The notes under the pieces are model-generated. The model searched no databases. It was not told the DNA's origin and saw nothing but the letters and a program-made list of their open reading frames with translations. Source: G963923955 sp963923955 (GTDB lineage: Bacteria; Pseudomonadota; Gammaproteobacteria; Eutrophobiales; Eutrophobiaceae). From it: a stretch of DNA of 64,000 nucleotides. Of this stretch, positions 24,143 through 33,549 are shown in pieces. Position numbers and translations under genes: made by a program. The DNA lies in contig OZ000552.1 in NCBI GenBank assembly GCA_963923955.1, positions 1,426,001 through 1,490,000 on the forward strand. The letters are read 5' to 3'. Within the stretch, counting starts at the first letter, position 1, and each line of letters begins with the position of its first letter.

Positions 24143-25866
24143 TTATCTCGCCGTATGGATAAACACGCCGTCCCAATCCTCCTCAGGCGGGGATTGTTGA
24201 AATTGGGCGATGCGTTGCAGGTAGATCTTGTATAACGCCGCCGGCGCTGCTGCTTGTAATGCCCGAGACTGTGCCTTGGCCTCGTCCCATTGCCGGGCGC
24301 GATAGGCGGCCAGGGCGGCATCAGTCTGGATAATTGCTGCGGCTCAATGCTTTCCGCCATGCTGGTGAAATTGCGCACATCGGTGAACAGCAAGGTCATC
24401 TCCTTGTTCTGCGCCAGCTGGGTGTAGGTGTGCGGGTTGGCGGTCATTTAATTGACCAGCTCGCGCGGGGCGTATTGACCGAACAGGGTTGAGAGCTGTT
24501 GCTTGCGCCGTTTTTCAAAGAAAAAGACATACGACATGCTCAGGACAAAGATCAGGATGATGAGCAGCAGGCTTGATGCCAGCGGCATGACCAGGCCGTT
24601 TTGCCAGAAGGCCAGGTTCACGCCGACGGTGGCGGCCAGGGCAAGCATGGCCAGGGTGCTGGCGATTGCCGGGCTTGCCAAGGGCAGCGTGAAGGACAGG
24701 AGCACACCCAGCACGAGCAGTTGCAAAAACTCCATGCCGCGGGCATAGGCCGGACTGTGGCGGAGCTTTTGATCCAAGATGGCGGCGACCATGGTAGCGT
24801 GGATCTCAACGCCCGGGTATTCGTTGTTCACCGGAGTTGGGCGCATATCGACCAGATCCTTCGCCGAGGTGCCGACCACCACAATGGCGCCCGCCAGTTC
24901 CTCTTTATCCGCGCGTCCACTGATGGCATCCGCCGCCGAGGCATAGGAAAAGCTGAACTTGCGGCCGCGAAACGGCACCAGGGCGCTCGCATTGGCACCT
25001 ACCGGTATGGTGTAGCCCGGCAGCGCCAGCCCTTCCAGCAGATCATAAGCACCATGCCGGGCAAACACCGGCGTTATCCGCGGCAGGCCGTACAGGGTGC
25101 GTACCATAGCGAGCGATAAGGCTTCGTAATAATCGCCGACAAACTCGATCAGCAAGGGCACCCGGCGCACCTGGCCATCATGGTCAACCACCAGTGTAAT
25201 GTGTCCGGCGTTGGTTGCGGCGGCTTGAATGGGCGGAAGGTTGGCACCATAGCCGCTGGCATGGGGCGAGGATGGTCTTGCCGGGCAGGTCTTGTTGTCC
25301 AAGCAGCGGCGGCGGCAGGGCGCCATTGCGCACATCAGCCGAAATCTCGTCGGGCGAGAAGACAGAAAAGCCCAGCACCACCGGCCTCTTTTTCAGGCTA
25401 TCGATAAATAGCCGGGCAAAATCCAGCGTGTTGCGAAGATCGGGGAGTTGTTGTCGATGGGCGGGAATGGCGGCCAACTCGTTTTGTCCGAGTCGCTCCA
25501 GCACGGCCAGGCCGGAGCTTGCATCCGGCTCGCGGAAGATCATATCAAAGCCGATCAGGCTTACGCCGTAATGATCAAACAGCCGCACTACCAACTGCGC
25601 CAGCTTATCGCGCTCCAGGGCCAGCGCCCGATCTGTGCTAGGCTGTCATCATCAATGTCGACGATGACGATGCTGGAGTCAGGAGTGTTCGGCAGGGTCA
25701 GGACAATGCGGGCGTCATAGAGCATGTTCTCCAGCTGCTGCAACACGCTGCTGTGAAACAGCTCTCCGCTATGGCTGAGGAAGAGCGCTGTCAGCAACAA
25801 GGCCAGGCCGCTGATCGGCAGATGCCGCCTGAGATTGGCGCTTAGGTTTGCGATGAGGCCTGCCAT
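24143..25866 (-). pseudogene. CHASE2-domain adenylate/guanylate cyclase, decayed
   Basis: N-terminal membrane helix, then a CHASE2 sensor in several frames (LPNTPDSSIVIVDIDDDSLA; VVRLFDHYGVSLIGFDMIFR; ITLVVDHDGQVRRVPLLIEF; YPGVEIHATMVAAILD). Three C-terminal membrane helices follow, then the start of the cyclase domain (MTLLFTDVRNFTSMAESIEP). There are frame changes near 25600 and 25300 and a TAA at 24448. Most of the catalytic domain is deleted: the sequence jumps to the far C-terminus (DAALAAYRARQWDEAKAQ). Clearly inactive. Confidence 0.85.
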
Positions 25867-25930
25867 GTCGGGCGAGAATTGCAGGGTGAACAGGCGCTGC
25901 GTTCAGTCGGCAGCGTCTCCGTGGATGCGC

Positions 25931-26413
25931 CTAGGCGAAAAACTCAAGAATGAGCATCAAAAAGCCCAGCAGGCCCGTTATGCGGACAACGGTGCGTGTC
26001 TGTGCTTGTTCTATGTGTCTATTCAGGCGCTCTTCTATGGAGTCCATTTTGCCGTTGAGTTGCTCTCCCTGGAAATCTATCTTGGCGTTTAGCTGCTCTC
26101 CCTGAGCATCTATCTTGGCGTTGAGTTGCTCTCCCTGGGCTTCTATCTTGCTGTTCAGTCGCTTTTCCAGAGAATCTATTTTATCGTCCAGCCGTTCTTC
26201 CAGAGAATCTATCCTGGCGTTCAGTTGCTCTCCCTGGAAATCGATCTTGGCGTTTAGCTCCTTTTTAAGCGCTCTCAGATCCTCTTTGGTGGCGAGGCGG
26301 TCGGTTAAGAGTTCGGCATAGGTGTCGGCCAGCACTTCGGCCTGCTCGGTCTTCATACCGGCGGCGGACAGGTTCTTAACGAATTTGTGGGTGTCGAAGG
26401 CCAGGTTGGTCAT
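25931..26413 (-). CDS. Tail-anchored coiled-coil protein (DUF1640-like)
   Basis: About 160 residues: FDTHKFVKNLSAAGMKTEQA, then ATKEDL and a long coiled coil made of 11-residue repeats of the type AKIDxQGEQLN / ARIDSLEERLD. A C-terminal membrane helix (ITGLLGFLMLILEFF) follows. It is a longer member of the family also seen at 4550, 38162 and 49772. It lies inside the segment that splits the tRNA cluster. Confidence 0.75.
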   Translation of the reverse strand: MTNLAFDTHKFVKNLSAAGMKTEQAEVLADTYAELLTDRLATKEDLRALKKELNAKIDFQGEQLNARIDSLEERLDDKIDSLEKRLNSKIEAQGEQLNAKIDAQGEQLNAKIDFQGEQLNGKMDSIEERLNRHIEQAQTRTVVRITGLLGFLMLILEFFA

Positions 26414-26660
26414 AATCAAAGAGTATAAGAAAGCCGCTACGCTGTTGCAATGCTCTGTGTGGATTTGTTCAGGGGGGCGCCGGCTAAACCACCCGCGCCC
26501 GGCCTTCCCTCATGACGACCAAGCCAAGCAAGCCCGGCCAAAACAAGCATCAATGCCCGTTAGCAGCCGACCAAGCTGGGCGAGAATGACCCGCCAGCAG
26601 CCCGACCAAGTCAAGCCTGATCAGGTTATGGCGTTGGCGCTGGCACGTGCCCGAAGCCCG

Positions 26661-28809
26661 CTACGCCCATGATGGGGCAGAGACCGCATCGGGGCCGAAA
26701 AAGCCACCGCGAGCCTCCACACTACAGACAGGGTTGCAGGCGCTGCCCGCGACAGACACGGGATTGTCCTCTGCCGAGTAGGCGGTGGCAGATAACAAGC
26801 CTATAAAGACGTTGCTGTTCGGCACAAAATCAAAATTGAGCAGTCCTTCTACCGAGTAGTAATCGATAAGCTCAGATGCCTCCGCCGAGTAGTTACTGGT
26901 ATGCTGCACCTGCATCTCGACCGCAGCCAGCGCGGCACCGAAATCCACCACTATTGACCCGCTGGTTACACCCCGGCCGATGCTCGTGCCGTTGTCCGCG
27001 GTGGAGACCGTTCCGGAGGCAAAGTCATAGCTGGCCGTTCCTGTAGTAGGCAGGGTGGCCGGTGTCTGGCCGTAGATGAAGTGCAGGCTTTGATTGTCGC
27101 TGAGTTCAAGGAGTTCGGCGCCGCCTGCCGAGCTCACCGTGATAATATTGCCATCCGCCCAACGGCCGACACCTATGCCGCTGGACAAGAATCTAAACTG
27201 GGCCAACGAAGCCGGATTTTGCTCAAGTCGTTCCGTCAAAGCCGCAGGCACCGTATCCAGCAGGGCGCGGGCGCGAGCCACGGCAGCGGCGTCATCGCCC
27301 GCCAGCACCGCCGCCGGATCAATCGTGGCAAGCGCCTACGGATCACTTCCCCCACCTGACTAGCCAAATGAGAGCCAGCCGAGCGGCCTGCCGAAGGCAT
27401 TGAGAAATACCAATGTGTCGCGGTAGGCAAATTCATCATAATCACCAGCGCGAGAGGGCAATGAGGTGAAATCGAAATCATCCTCCGAGACGCCAAGCTG
27501 GCCAAGCCCTGAGAATACGGTGGATGAGGCAGGCGGGTCGGTATCAGGATTACCAAAGGCCGCCGCACCGTGAATCGCGCCGCTGCGTGAGGTGGAGGCC
27601 GTGCCGGTGAAGGTCATTGGCTCTGGGCGAGGCCCGAAGATGAAATGAATACTTTGACTATCACTACCTTCAACGAGCGCGGTTACCCCTTCCCGAGTCA
27701 CTTCTATTAGATTGCCATTTGCCCAGCGACCCAAGCCAACACCACCCGGCAGGGTGGTAAACTCAGCTACCGAGGCCGGATTGGTCTCAAACAGAGCCCG
27801 TGCTTCGGGGCCTGCCCTATCATACAAAGACGCAGTCTCAGCAACCAGCTCGGCATTATCCGCCGCCAGCACCGCAGAAGGGTCTATGGTGGCAAACCCT
27901 CCGACCCCTTGGCTTGTGCCAAAAAGGAATCCGACAGGTTGGCCATCCTCATCGCAAAATACTGATGACCTGGAGGAATGAAGAATCGTCATCAGTGATA
28001 AGAGTATCTTGAGTAGCCCCAGATCGAGTTACGAAGTATCGGAACGAAATCAGAAAATCTGTCAACACTTTACGATTTTGTTCAACCCTGACCACCTGCT
28101 CCGCCACCGCCTGCTGGCGCCCCTCGGCATCAAGCTGCTCCCTCGTAGCAACCAAAGCAGTCTGCTCTTCTTCCTCGTCTTGCTCTTCTTGTTCTTCCCT
28201 GGCGGTATCCACCGCAGTAACGGCGGCGGGTTGATCCAGCGGCTGGATGGCCTGGTCAAGCTCCGGCACGAACACGCCTTGCCCGGCCGGCACATCCACG
28301 CTGTCCACATCACTGAACACATAGGTCTCGTCTTCCCAGGTGCTGTGGTATAGGCCGTCCTTGCGGCTGCCGCAGTCGCCCTGGCAGAAGCGGGTGCTGT
28401 GGCCGGTGCCGCGAATGCCGATGGTGGCCACCGCCGTGTTGACTCGATAGGCCTCGGGGTTGTCCTTGCCGATGAGGCCGGTCAAGGCGCGAATCCCGCC
28501 CTTGATGAGCCGATAATGTGCCTCCTCGCTACCGGGCTGGATGGAGATATAGCTGTCGTCGATCAGGCTCAGCTGCATGCGCTCGCGCGCCTTTGTTATC
28601 AGCGTATCGACGGAGAAGATGGCCGCCCCGCGCGCCAAGCGGCGGCTGGCCCCGGCGGCATCGCGCGCCTGGGGTGTGCCGGTGGCAAAGACCACCTCGC
28701 CTACGGCGGCGGCGAACACGGCCGGGCTGGTGAAGAAGGCGCAGGCGAGCGTGAGAATCGCTGCGGGTGAATAGATCTTTAGACAAGTTTGGTTAAGTAG
28801 GATGGACAA
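26661..28809 (-). pseudogene. FecR-domain protein with two tandem C-terminal domains, interrupted
   Basis: Signal peptide and FecR-type domain (GEVVFATGTPQARDAAGASR, YRLIKGGIRALTGLIGK, VNTAVATIGIRGTG), then a Glu-rich linker. A frame change near 27970 leads into a ~200-residue domain (FATIDPSAVLAADNAEL...GRWANGNLIEV). Two in-frame TAG codons follow (27360-27362 and 27318-27320). The same frame then encodes a paralogous domain (ALATIDPAAVLAGDDAAAV...GRWADGNIITV) to 26661. Probably a periplasmic or surface protein paired with the adjacent Slam-like gene; now most likely decayed. Confidence 0.75.
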
Positions 28810-28815
28810 AACTCC

Positions 28816-29861
28816 CTAGAATTGGCTGCGGATGGTGAGAAAGCTCTGCCAGCGATCAAAGGTGTTGATCTCTGCCGGGATGAATTATTGTTGGAATACT
28901 GCACTTCGGAGCTGAGCCGCCAGTTTGGGGCTACGGTATATTCCAGGGCGAGCCGCGCAACGGCAAAGCGGTCATCGCAGCGCTCGATAAAGAGAGGGTC
29001 GCCCAGGCCGTAGCGGCTGTATTGATAACTCACGCTGCCGCGCAACACGGCCTTCTCCGTCAGGCTAAGTTGCCCGCCGAGCCGGGCGCCGACAAAGCCG
29101 CACCCCAGATGCTTGGCCGCGGACAGTTCTTTGTCCTTCTCCCAAACAGGCTGGCATAGACCACCAGCCGCCTCGCCCCCGGCAGGGCGCGCACCAGGCC
29201 GATGCCGGCGCTGTACTGGTTGATGTTGCGGACGGGCTGGTCGGGAAAGCGCTGCGTAGAGACCTGCATGAAGAGGGAGAACTGCGTATTCGCATCCCGG
29301 CTATGAAGCCACTGCGCATTCACCCCAGCCAGGTCGCGACTGACCTCCCCGCCCAAATAATAGCGCTGGGCGAGCAGGGACACCTGCCAGGCATTCTGGC
29401 CACGACTATAGCGCAAGCCAAAGCGGCCATTGCCCAGCCGGGTACGGAAGGCATTCTCCCGGAAGGTGCTGCGCTGGCTCAGCCCCAGATTACCAAACAG
29501 GCGCAGCAGGCATGGCCTCGCGGTCGATACGGGAGAATTCCTCTTTGGATGCCTCGTTCTCGCCCATGTCGAAATAGGCCCGGGCAAGCTCTGTTCTGGC
29601 GCGCACATTATCCGGCTGCACGGCCAAGACCCGCCCCAAGGCAAACACCGCCTGGGTCGGCCGCCCGCCATCCAAAGCAGCAATGCCGAGCAAGAGGTCA
29701 AACGCAGGCCGACCGGCCTCATCCCTCGCCTGCTCACTAAGCAGGGCATAGGCTTGCAGGGCATGATCCGCCTTGATGAGCCGGGCGGCCTCATCCAGCA
29801 ACGCATCGGCCAACGCACTGGACGACAACAGTAGGGCGATAACAAGCGGCCATGGGCACAA
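28816..29861 (-). pseudogene. Slam-like TPR/beta-barrel outer-membrane protein, decayed
   Basis: The N-terminal frame has a signal peptide (ALLLSSSALAD) and TPR-type helices (AYALLSEQARDEAGRPAF, VLAVQPDNVRARTELARAYF). The frame then changes near 29510. The barrel continues in another frame (GLRYSRGQNAWQVSLLAQRY, NINQYSAGIGLVRALPGARR), then in another (GSVSYQYSRYGLGDPLFIER), then ends FDRWQSFLTIRSQF at 28816. The layout is that of surface lipoprotein assembly modifiers (DUF560). The first part of the barrel is missing and at least three frame changes are needed. Confidence 0.75.
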
Positions 29862-30375
29862 CCCCCGCCCACACCAATGCCAAGGCCCAACGGCGGATAG
29901 CCACCTCGCAAGGCCAGCGCCCGGCTCACTACTTAGAACCGGTCGAGGAAAAGCATTTAACTAATTGTCTTTATTAGGTTTTCTTGGGGGGGGGGGGGGG
30001 GGGGGGGGGGGGTGAACAAGCAGGCCTTGTCCGAATGGATTGCTGATTGCTGATAGGTTGCTCTGGATTCTGGATTCTTTCTGGATTGCTTATAGATTCC
30101 TGCTTCCGCAGGAATGACGTGCCACGTTCTGGACAAGGGGACGTGCTTGCGCAGAGCCTGACACGGGGAATGGCCTGTCCCCTCTGTTCAAGCCAGAGGC
30201 AGGCTGTACTTGATACGGGGACGTTTTTGTGCGAGGGAATAGCTTGTGCCCACTGTTCAAGCCAGAGCCTGCCCTTGGCTTGAAGGGGAGGCTTGACTGA
30301 ATTGCTGCTGGATTCTGGATTCCTTTTTCATTTAAAGCATTTTATTATATTTATTTTATAAGCTATTGAAATAGA
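29862..30375. other. Intergenic region with poly-G tract and repeats
   Basis: No convincing gene. It contains the 27-G tract (29986-30012), short CTGGATTC direct repeats near 30060-30090 and 30300-30320, a half copy of the dispersed GTCATTCC repeat at 30097-30119, and stretches with TTCAAGCCAGAG repeated. Confidence 0.7.
29986..30012. repeat. 27-base poly-G (poly-C on minus)
   Basis: A pure homopolymer tract. Read on the minus strand its flanks (GCTTGTTCAC before, AAGAAAACCTAATAAA after) are related to the flanks of the 34-C tract at 45685-45718 (GCTTATTCACA before, AGAAAAAAGTCAATAAA after). The two tracts thus belong to one repeated cassette. Both encode LFT followed by prolines. Confidence 0.85.
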
Positions 30376-30449
30376 TGGAGGCTGAGGTCGGAATCGAACC
30401 GGCGTTCACGGCTTTGCAGGCCGCTGCATAACCACTCTGCCACTCAGCC
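30376..30449 (-). tRNA. tRNA-Cys (anticodon GCA)
   Basis: A 74-base tRNA with CCA; acceptor GGCTGAG, anticodon loop CTGCAAA with GCA, and T-arm GGTTCGATTCC. It lies 91 bases downstream of tRNA-Gly on the same strand. Confidence 0.95.
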
Positions 30450-30540
30450 AGATTCTTTGGTTTCTGTGAGGTCCCTGATTAAATCAGAGTCTCCATACAT
30501 CTAAAAAAAGCGAAAGCCACGTAGCGCAGTCTGTAAAATC

Positions 30541-30616
<76 letters not shown>

Positions 30617-30675
30617 CTGTATCTTCAGCCCCTGACAAGGGGCGACCATTTTAGCCGGCACGGCTTATCTGTCAA

Positions 30676-31236
30676 TCAATCTTTGGAAGACTCTGATAAT
30701 TTCGGCCAGGCGCTGATTAGGTATTGCAGCATGGATACCAGCGTCAGGGCGGCGGCGATGTACAAAGCCAGCATGCCTAAGCCATAAATCGGTATATTCA
30801 AGATTGGGTCTTGATAAATCAACAGGAGCAGCGCCACCATTTGCGCGATGGTCTTGATCTTGCCATAGACGGAAACGGCCACCTTGCTGCTGGCACCCAG
30901 CTCGGCCATCCACTCGCGCAGGGCGGAGACTGTGATTTCCCGGCCGATGATGACGGCGGCGGGCAGCGCCACCCAGAGGCTATGGTCTCTCTGCACGATC
31001 AGCACCAGCACGACGGCGACCATGAGCTTATCAGCCACCGGGTCCAGAAAAGTGCCCAGCGGCGAGGTCTGCCCCAGCTTTCTGGCCAGATAACCATCCA
31101 GGGCATCGGTCATGGCGGCTACGCTGAAGATCAGGCAGGCGATGAGGTTGCTCCCTTTGAAATCCAGACAAAAGACCAGCACAAAGACCGGCAGCATGGC
31201 GATGCGCAGCAAGGTCAGGGTATTGGGGATATTCAT
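30676..31236 (-). CDS. pgsA: CDP-diacylglycerol-glycerol-3-phosphate 3-phosphatidyltransferase
   Basis: A 186-residue inner-membrane enzyme that makes phosphatidylglycerol phosphate, the committed step to phosphatidylglycerol and cardiolipin. The CDP-alcohol phosphotransferase motif DGYLARKLGQTSPLGTFLDP followed by VADK is complete. Several membrane helices are visible. It lies 9 bases after uvrC, a common gammaproteobacterial pair. Confidence 0.97.
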   Translation of the reverse strand: MNIPNTLTLLRIAMLPVFVLVFCLDFKGSNLIACLIFSVAAMTDALDGYLARKLGQTSPLGTFLDPVADKLMVAVVLVLIVQRDHSLWVALPAAVIIGREITVSALREWMAELGASSKVAVSVYGKIKTIAQMVALLLLIYQDPILNIPIYGLGMLALYIAAALTLVSMLQYLISAWPKLSESSKD

Positions 31237-31245
31237 GGCGTGCCC

Positions 31246-33081
31246 CTAGTGAAAGCGGTCATAGATCTTTTGCGCGAGGTGCTTGTTGATGCCGGCGACC
31301 CGAGCGAGGTCTTCCACCCCGGCGGCGGCGATGCCCTGCATGCCGCCGAAGTGTTTTATCAGTTGTTGGCGGCGCTTGCTGCCGATGCCGGCTATTTTTT
31401 CCAGCGGCGATTGTGTGTGCTGTCTTTGCCGGCGCCGGCGATGGGCGGTGATGGCAAAACGATGCGCCTCATCACGAATTTCCTGGATCAGGTGCAGCGC
31501 GGATGAATGACCGGGCAGGCGCTTTTCCGTGCGGCCATCGGACAAGATCAGGGTCTCCAGGCCGGGTTTGCGGCCCGGGCCCTTGGCAACGCCGAGCATG
31601 CAGATCTCATCCAGTTGTAATTCCTGCAAGGCTTGTGCGGCGCTGCTGAGCTGCCCCTTGCCGCCGTCAATCAGGATCAGATCCGGCAGTCGTCCGTCTT
31701 CTTTTTTTACCCGGGTATAGCGGCGCTCAATGACCTGGCGCATGGCCGCATAATCATCGCCCGCCCGGACGCCTTCTATGTTGAAGCGCCGATAATCATT
31801 TTTCAGCGCCCCGCTATCAGTAAAGACCACACAGGAGGCCACGGTGGCCTCGCCGGAGGTATGGCTGATGTCGAAGCACTCAATGCGTTCAATCGCCTCC
31901 TCTACGTTTAGCAACTCGCGCAGGGCCTCAAAGCGTTGCTGGTAGTTTGCATTCGTGGCAATGCGTTGTCGCAAGACGATCTCGGCGTTTTCCCGCGCCA
32001 TCGCCACCCATCTGCTCCTCTCCCCGCGCAGTGGCCGGGATAACTTGACCGCCCGGCCCGCCTGCTCGGCCAAGGCTCGCTCCAGGAGGTCGGCCTGTTG
32101 CGCCCGATGGCTCAAGAGTATTTCCCGCGGCAGCTGTCTGTCGCGGCGCTTGGCGAAGTAATATTGGCTCAAAAATGCGGAAATAATGTCTTCCGGCAGA
32201 GCGTTTTTGGTGTTTTTTGGAAAAAATGCCTTGTTACCCAGATTGGCCCCGCCGCGTATATAAAAGACCTGCACACAGGCAAGCCCGGCCTCTGCGTGAC
32301 AGGCGATGATGTCCAGCTCTCCCTTAATAGCATTGATGTGCTGGGTTTCCTGGATCTTGCGCAGGCTGACGATCTGATCGCGGTACTTTGCCGCGCGCTC
32401 ATACTCAAGCGATCTGGCCGCCTCCTGCATGGGGAGGGTCAGGGCCTCGATGACCTCCTCATTGCGCCCTTCCAGGAACATGACGCTGTGCTGAATGTCC
32501 TGTGCATATTTCTCCGGCGTAATATGGCCGACGCAGGGCGCGGTACAGCGTTTTATCTGGTGTTGCAGACAAGGCCGCCGCCGATTTTTGAAGAAGCTGT
32601 CCTCGCACTGGCGAATACGAAAGAGTTTTTGGGCGAGATTCAGGGTACGGCGCGCCGCCCTGGTGCTGGGATAGGGGCCGAAGTAGCGTCCCTTGCCGCT
32701 GCGGGCACCGCGATAGAAACTCAGGCGGGGAAATGCCTGCTCGCTGCTGAGATAGAGATAGGGATAGCTCTTATCATCCCGGAAAAGAATATTGTAACGG
32801 GGTTTCAGCGCCTTAATCAGGTTGCTTTCCAGCAACAGCGCCTCGCCCTCCGTGTGGGTGATGGTGATATTGATCCCGCCTATCTGCTTCACCAGCGCCC
32901 TGGTCTTGGGCGAGGTCTGCGCCTTGTTAAAATAGCTGCTTACCCGTTTCTTGAGATTGCGGGCCTTGCCGACATAGAGTGCTGTGCCGACCTCATCCAG
33001 CATCTGATAGACCCCTGGACGAGTAGTCAACGTCATCAAAAAGGCTTGGGCGTCAAACGCAGACAAAGTTTTATAATTCAA
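31246..33081 (-). CDS. uvrC: Excinuclease ABC subunit C
   Basis: A 611-residue nucleotide excision repair nuclease that makes both incisions. It has an N-terminal GIY-YIG-type domain (TRPGVYQMLDEVGTALYVGK), a UVR motif near residue 210, the RNase H-like C-terminal nuclease domain (ECFDISHTSGEATVASCVVF, LILIDGGKGQLSSA) and helix-hairpin-helix motifs at the end (IAGIGSKRRQQLIKHFGG). Length is normal. It ends in TAG. Confidence 0.98.
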   Translation of the reverse strand: MNYKTLSAFDAQAFLMTLTTRPGVYQMLDEVGTALYVGKARNLKKRVSSYFNKAQTSPKTRALVKQIGGINITITHTEGEALLLESNLIKALKPRYNILFRDDKSYPYLYLSSEQAFPRLSFYRGARSGKGRYFGPYPSTRAARRTLNLAQKLFRIRQCEDSFFKNRRRPCLQHQIKRCTAPCVGHITPEKYAQDIQHSVMFLEGRNEEVIEALTLPMQEAARSLEYERAAKYRDQIVSLRKIQETQHINAIKGELDIIACHAEAGLACVQVFYIRGGANLGNKAFFPKNTKNALPEDIISAFLSQYYFAKRRDRQLPREILLSHRAQQADLLERALAEQAGRAVKLSRPLRGERSRWVAMARENAEIVLRQRIATNANYQQRFEALRELLNVEEAIERIECFDISHTSGEATVASCVVFTDSGALKNDYRRFNIEGVRAGDDYAAMRQVIERRYTRVKKEDGRLPDLILIDGGKGQLSSAAQALQELQLDEICMLGVAKGPGRKPGLETLILSDGRTEKRLPGHSSALHLIQEIRDEAHRFAITAHRRRRQRQHTQSPLEKIAGIGSKRRQQLIKHFGGMQGIAAAGVEDLARVAGINKHLAQKIYDRFH

Positions 33082-33549
33082 TTATTTAAGGATAAAACCT
33101 GATGTATTTTATCGATCAAGGCACGAAACATTTTCTCCGTGAGGCGATCAATGTTGCTGCTGTAAAAAAGAGACAATGACGAAAATCCAAGCGCCAACAC
33201 TCGCCCACCCATTCGCATAATACCCTATCTGTGGGCAGAAGAGATGCCTGTCTCTTATTCCTCGTTTCCACGGGGACGGTCAGGGGGGATGCTTTTGTGT
33301 AGGGATAACGGCAGGGGAGCGAGAATTGAGTAATTATTCGTCACTCCTGGCTTGACCGGGAATCCATTCAATAATTTTGCTCGTTCTATGGATTCCTGCC
33401 CCTGTTTCCACAGGGACAGGCTTCCGCAGGAATGACGTTGCTCCACCGTCCTCCATGCCACTTCACTCGGCCACCTCCCCGCGCTGGGGATAGCGGACTT
33501 TCCTTAAGATCCGCCATCATGCAAGCAAACCTGGCCTATGGAGCGGCCC
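33082..33549. other. Intergenic region with dispersed repeat
   Basis: No gene supported. Contains one complete copy (33339-33437) of the GTCATTCC-type element and further TTCCACGGGGAC segments around 33265. Confidence 0.7.
33339..33437. repeat. Dispersed MITE-like element, copy 1
   Basis: About 99 bases, beginning CGTCACTCCTGGCTTGACCG and ending CTTCCGCAGGAATGACG, with imperfect inverted ends and an internal GGATTCCTGCCCCTGTTTCC. Related copies lie at 39505-39627, 49527-49696 and 51902-52001; half copies at 30097-30119 and 45807-45836. Confidence 0.8.

Noticed and set aside
32098..33102. 334-codon plus-strand frame opposite uvrC
   Set aside because: Shadow of a well-conserved gene, common in GC-rich coding DNA.
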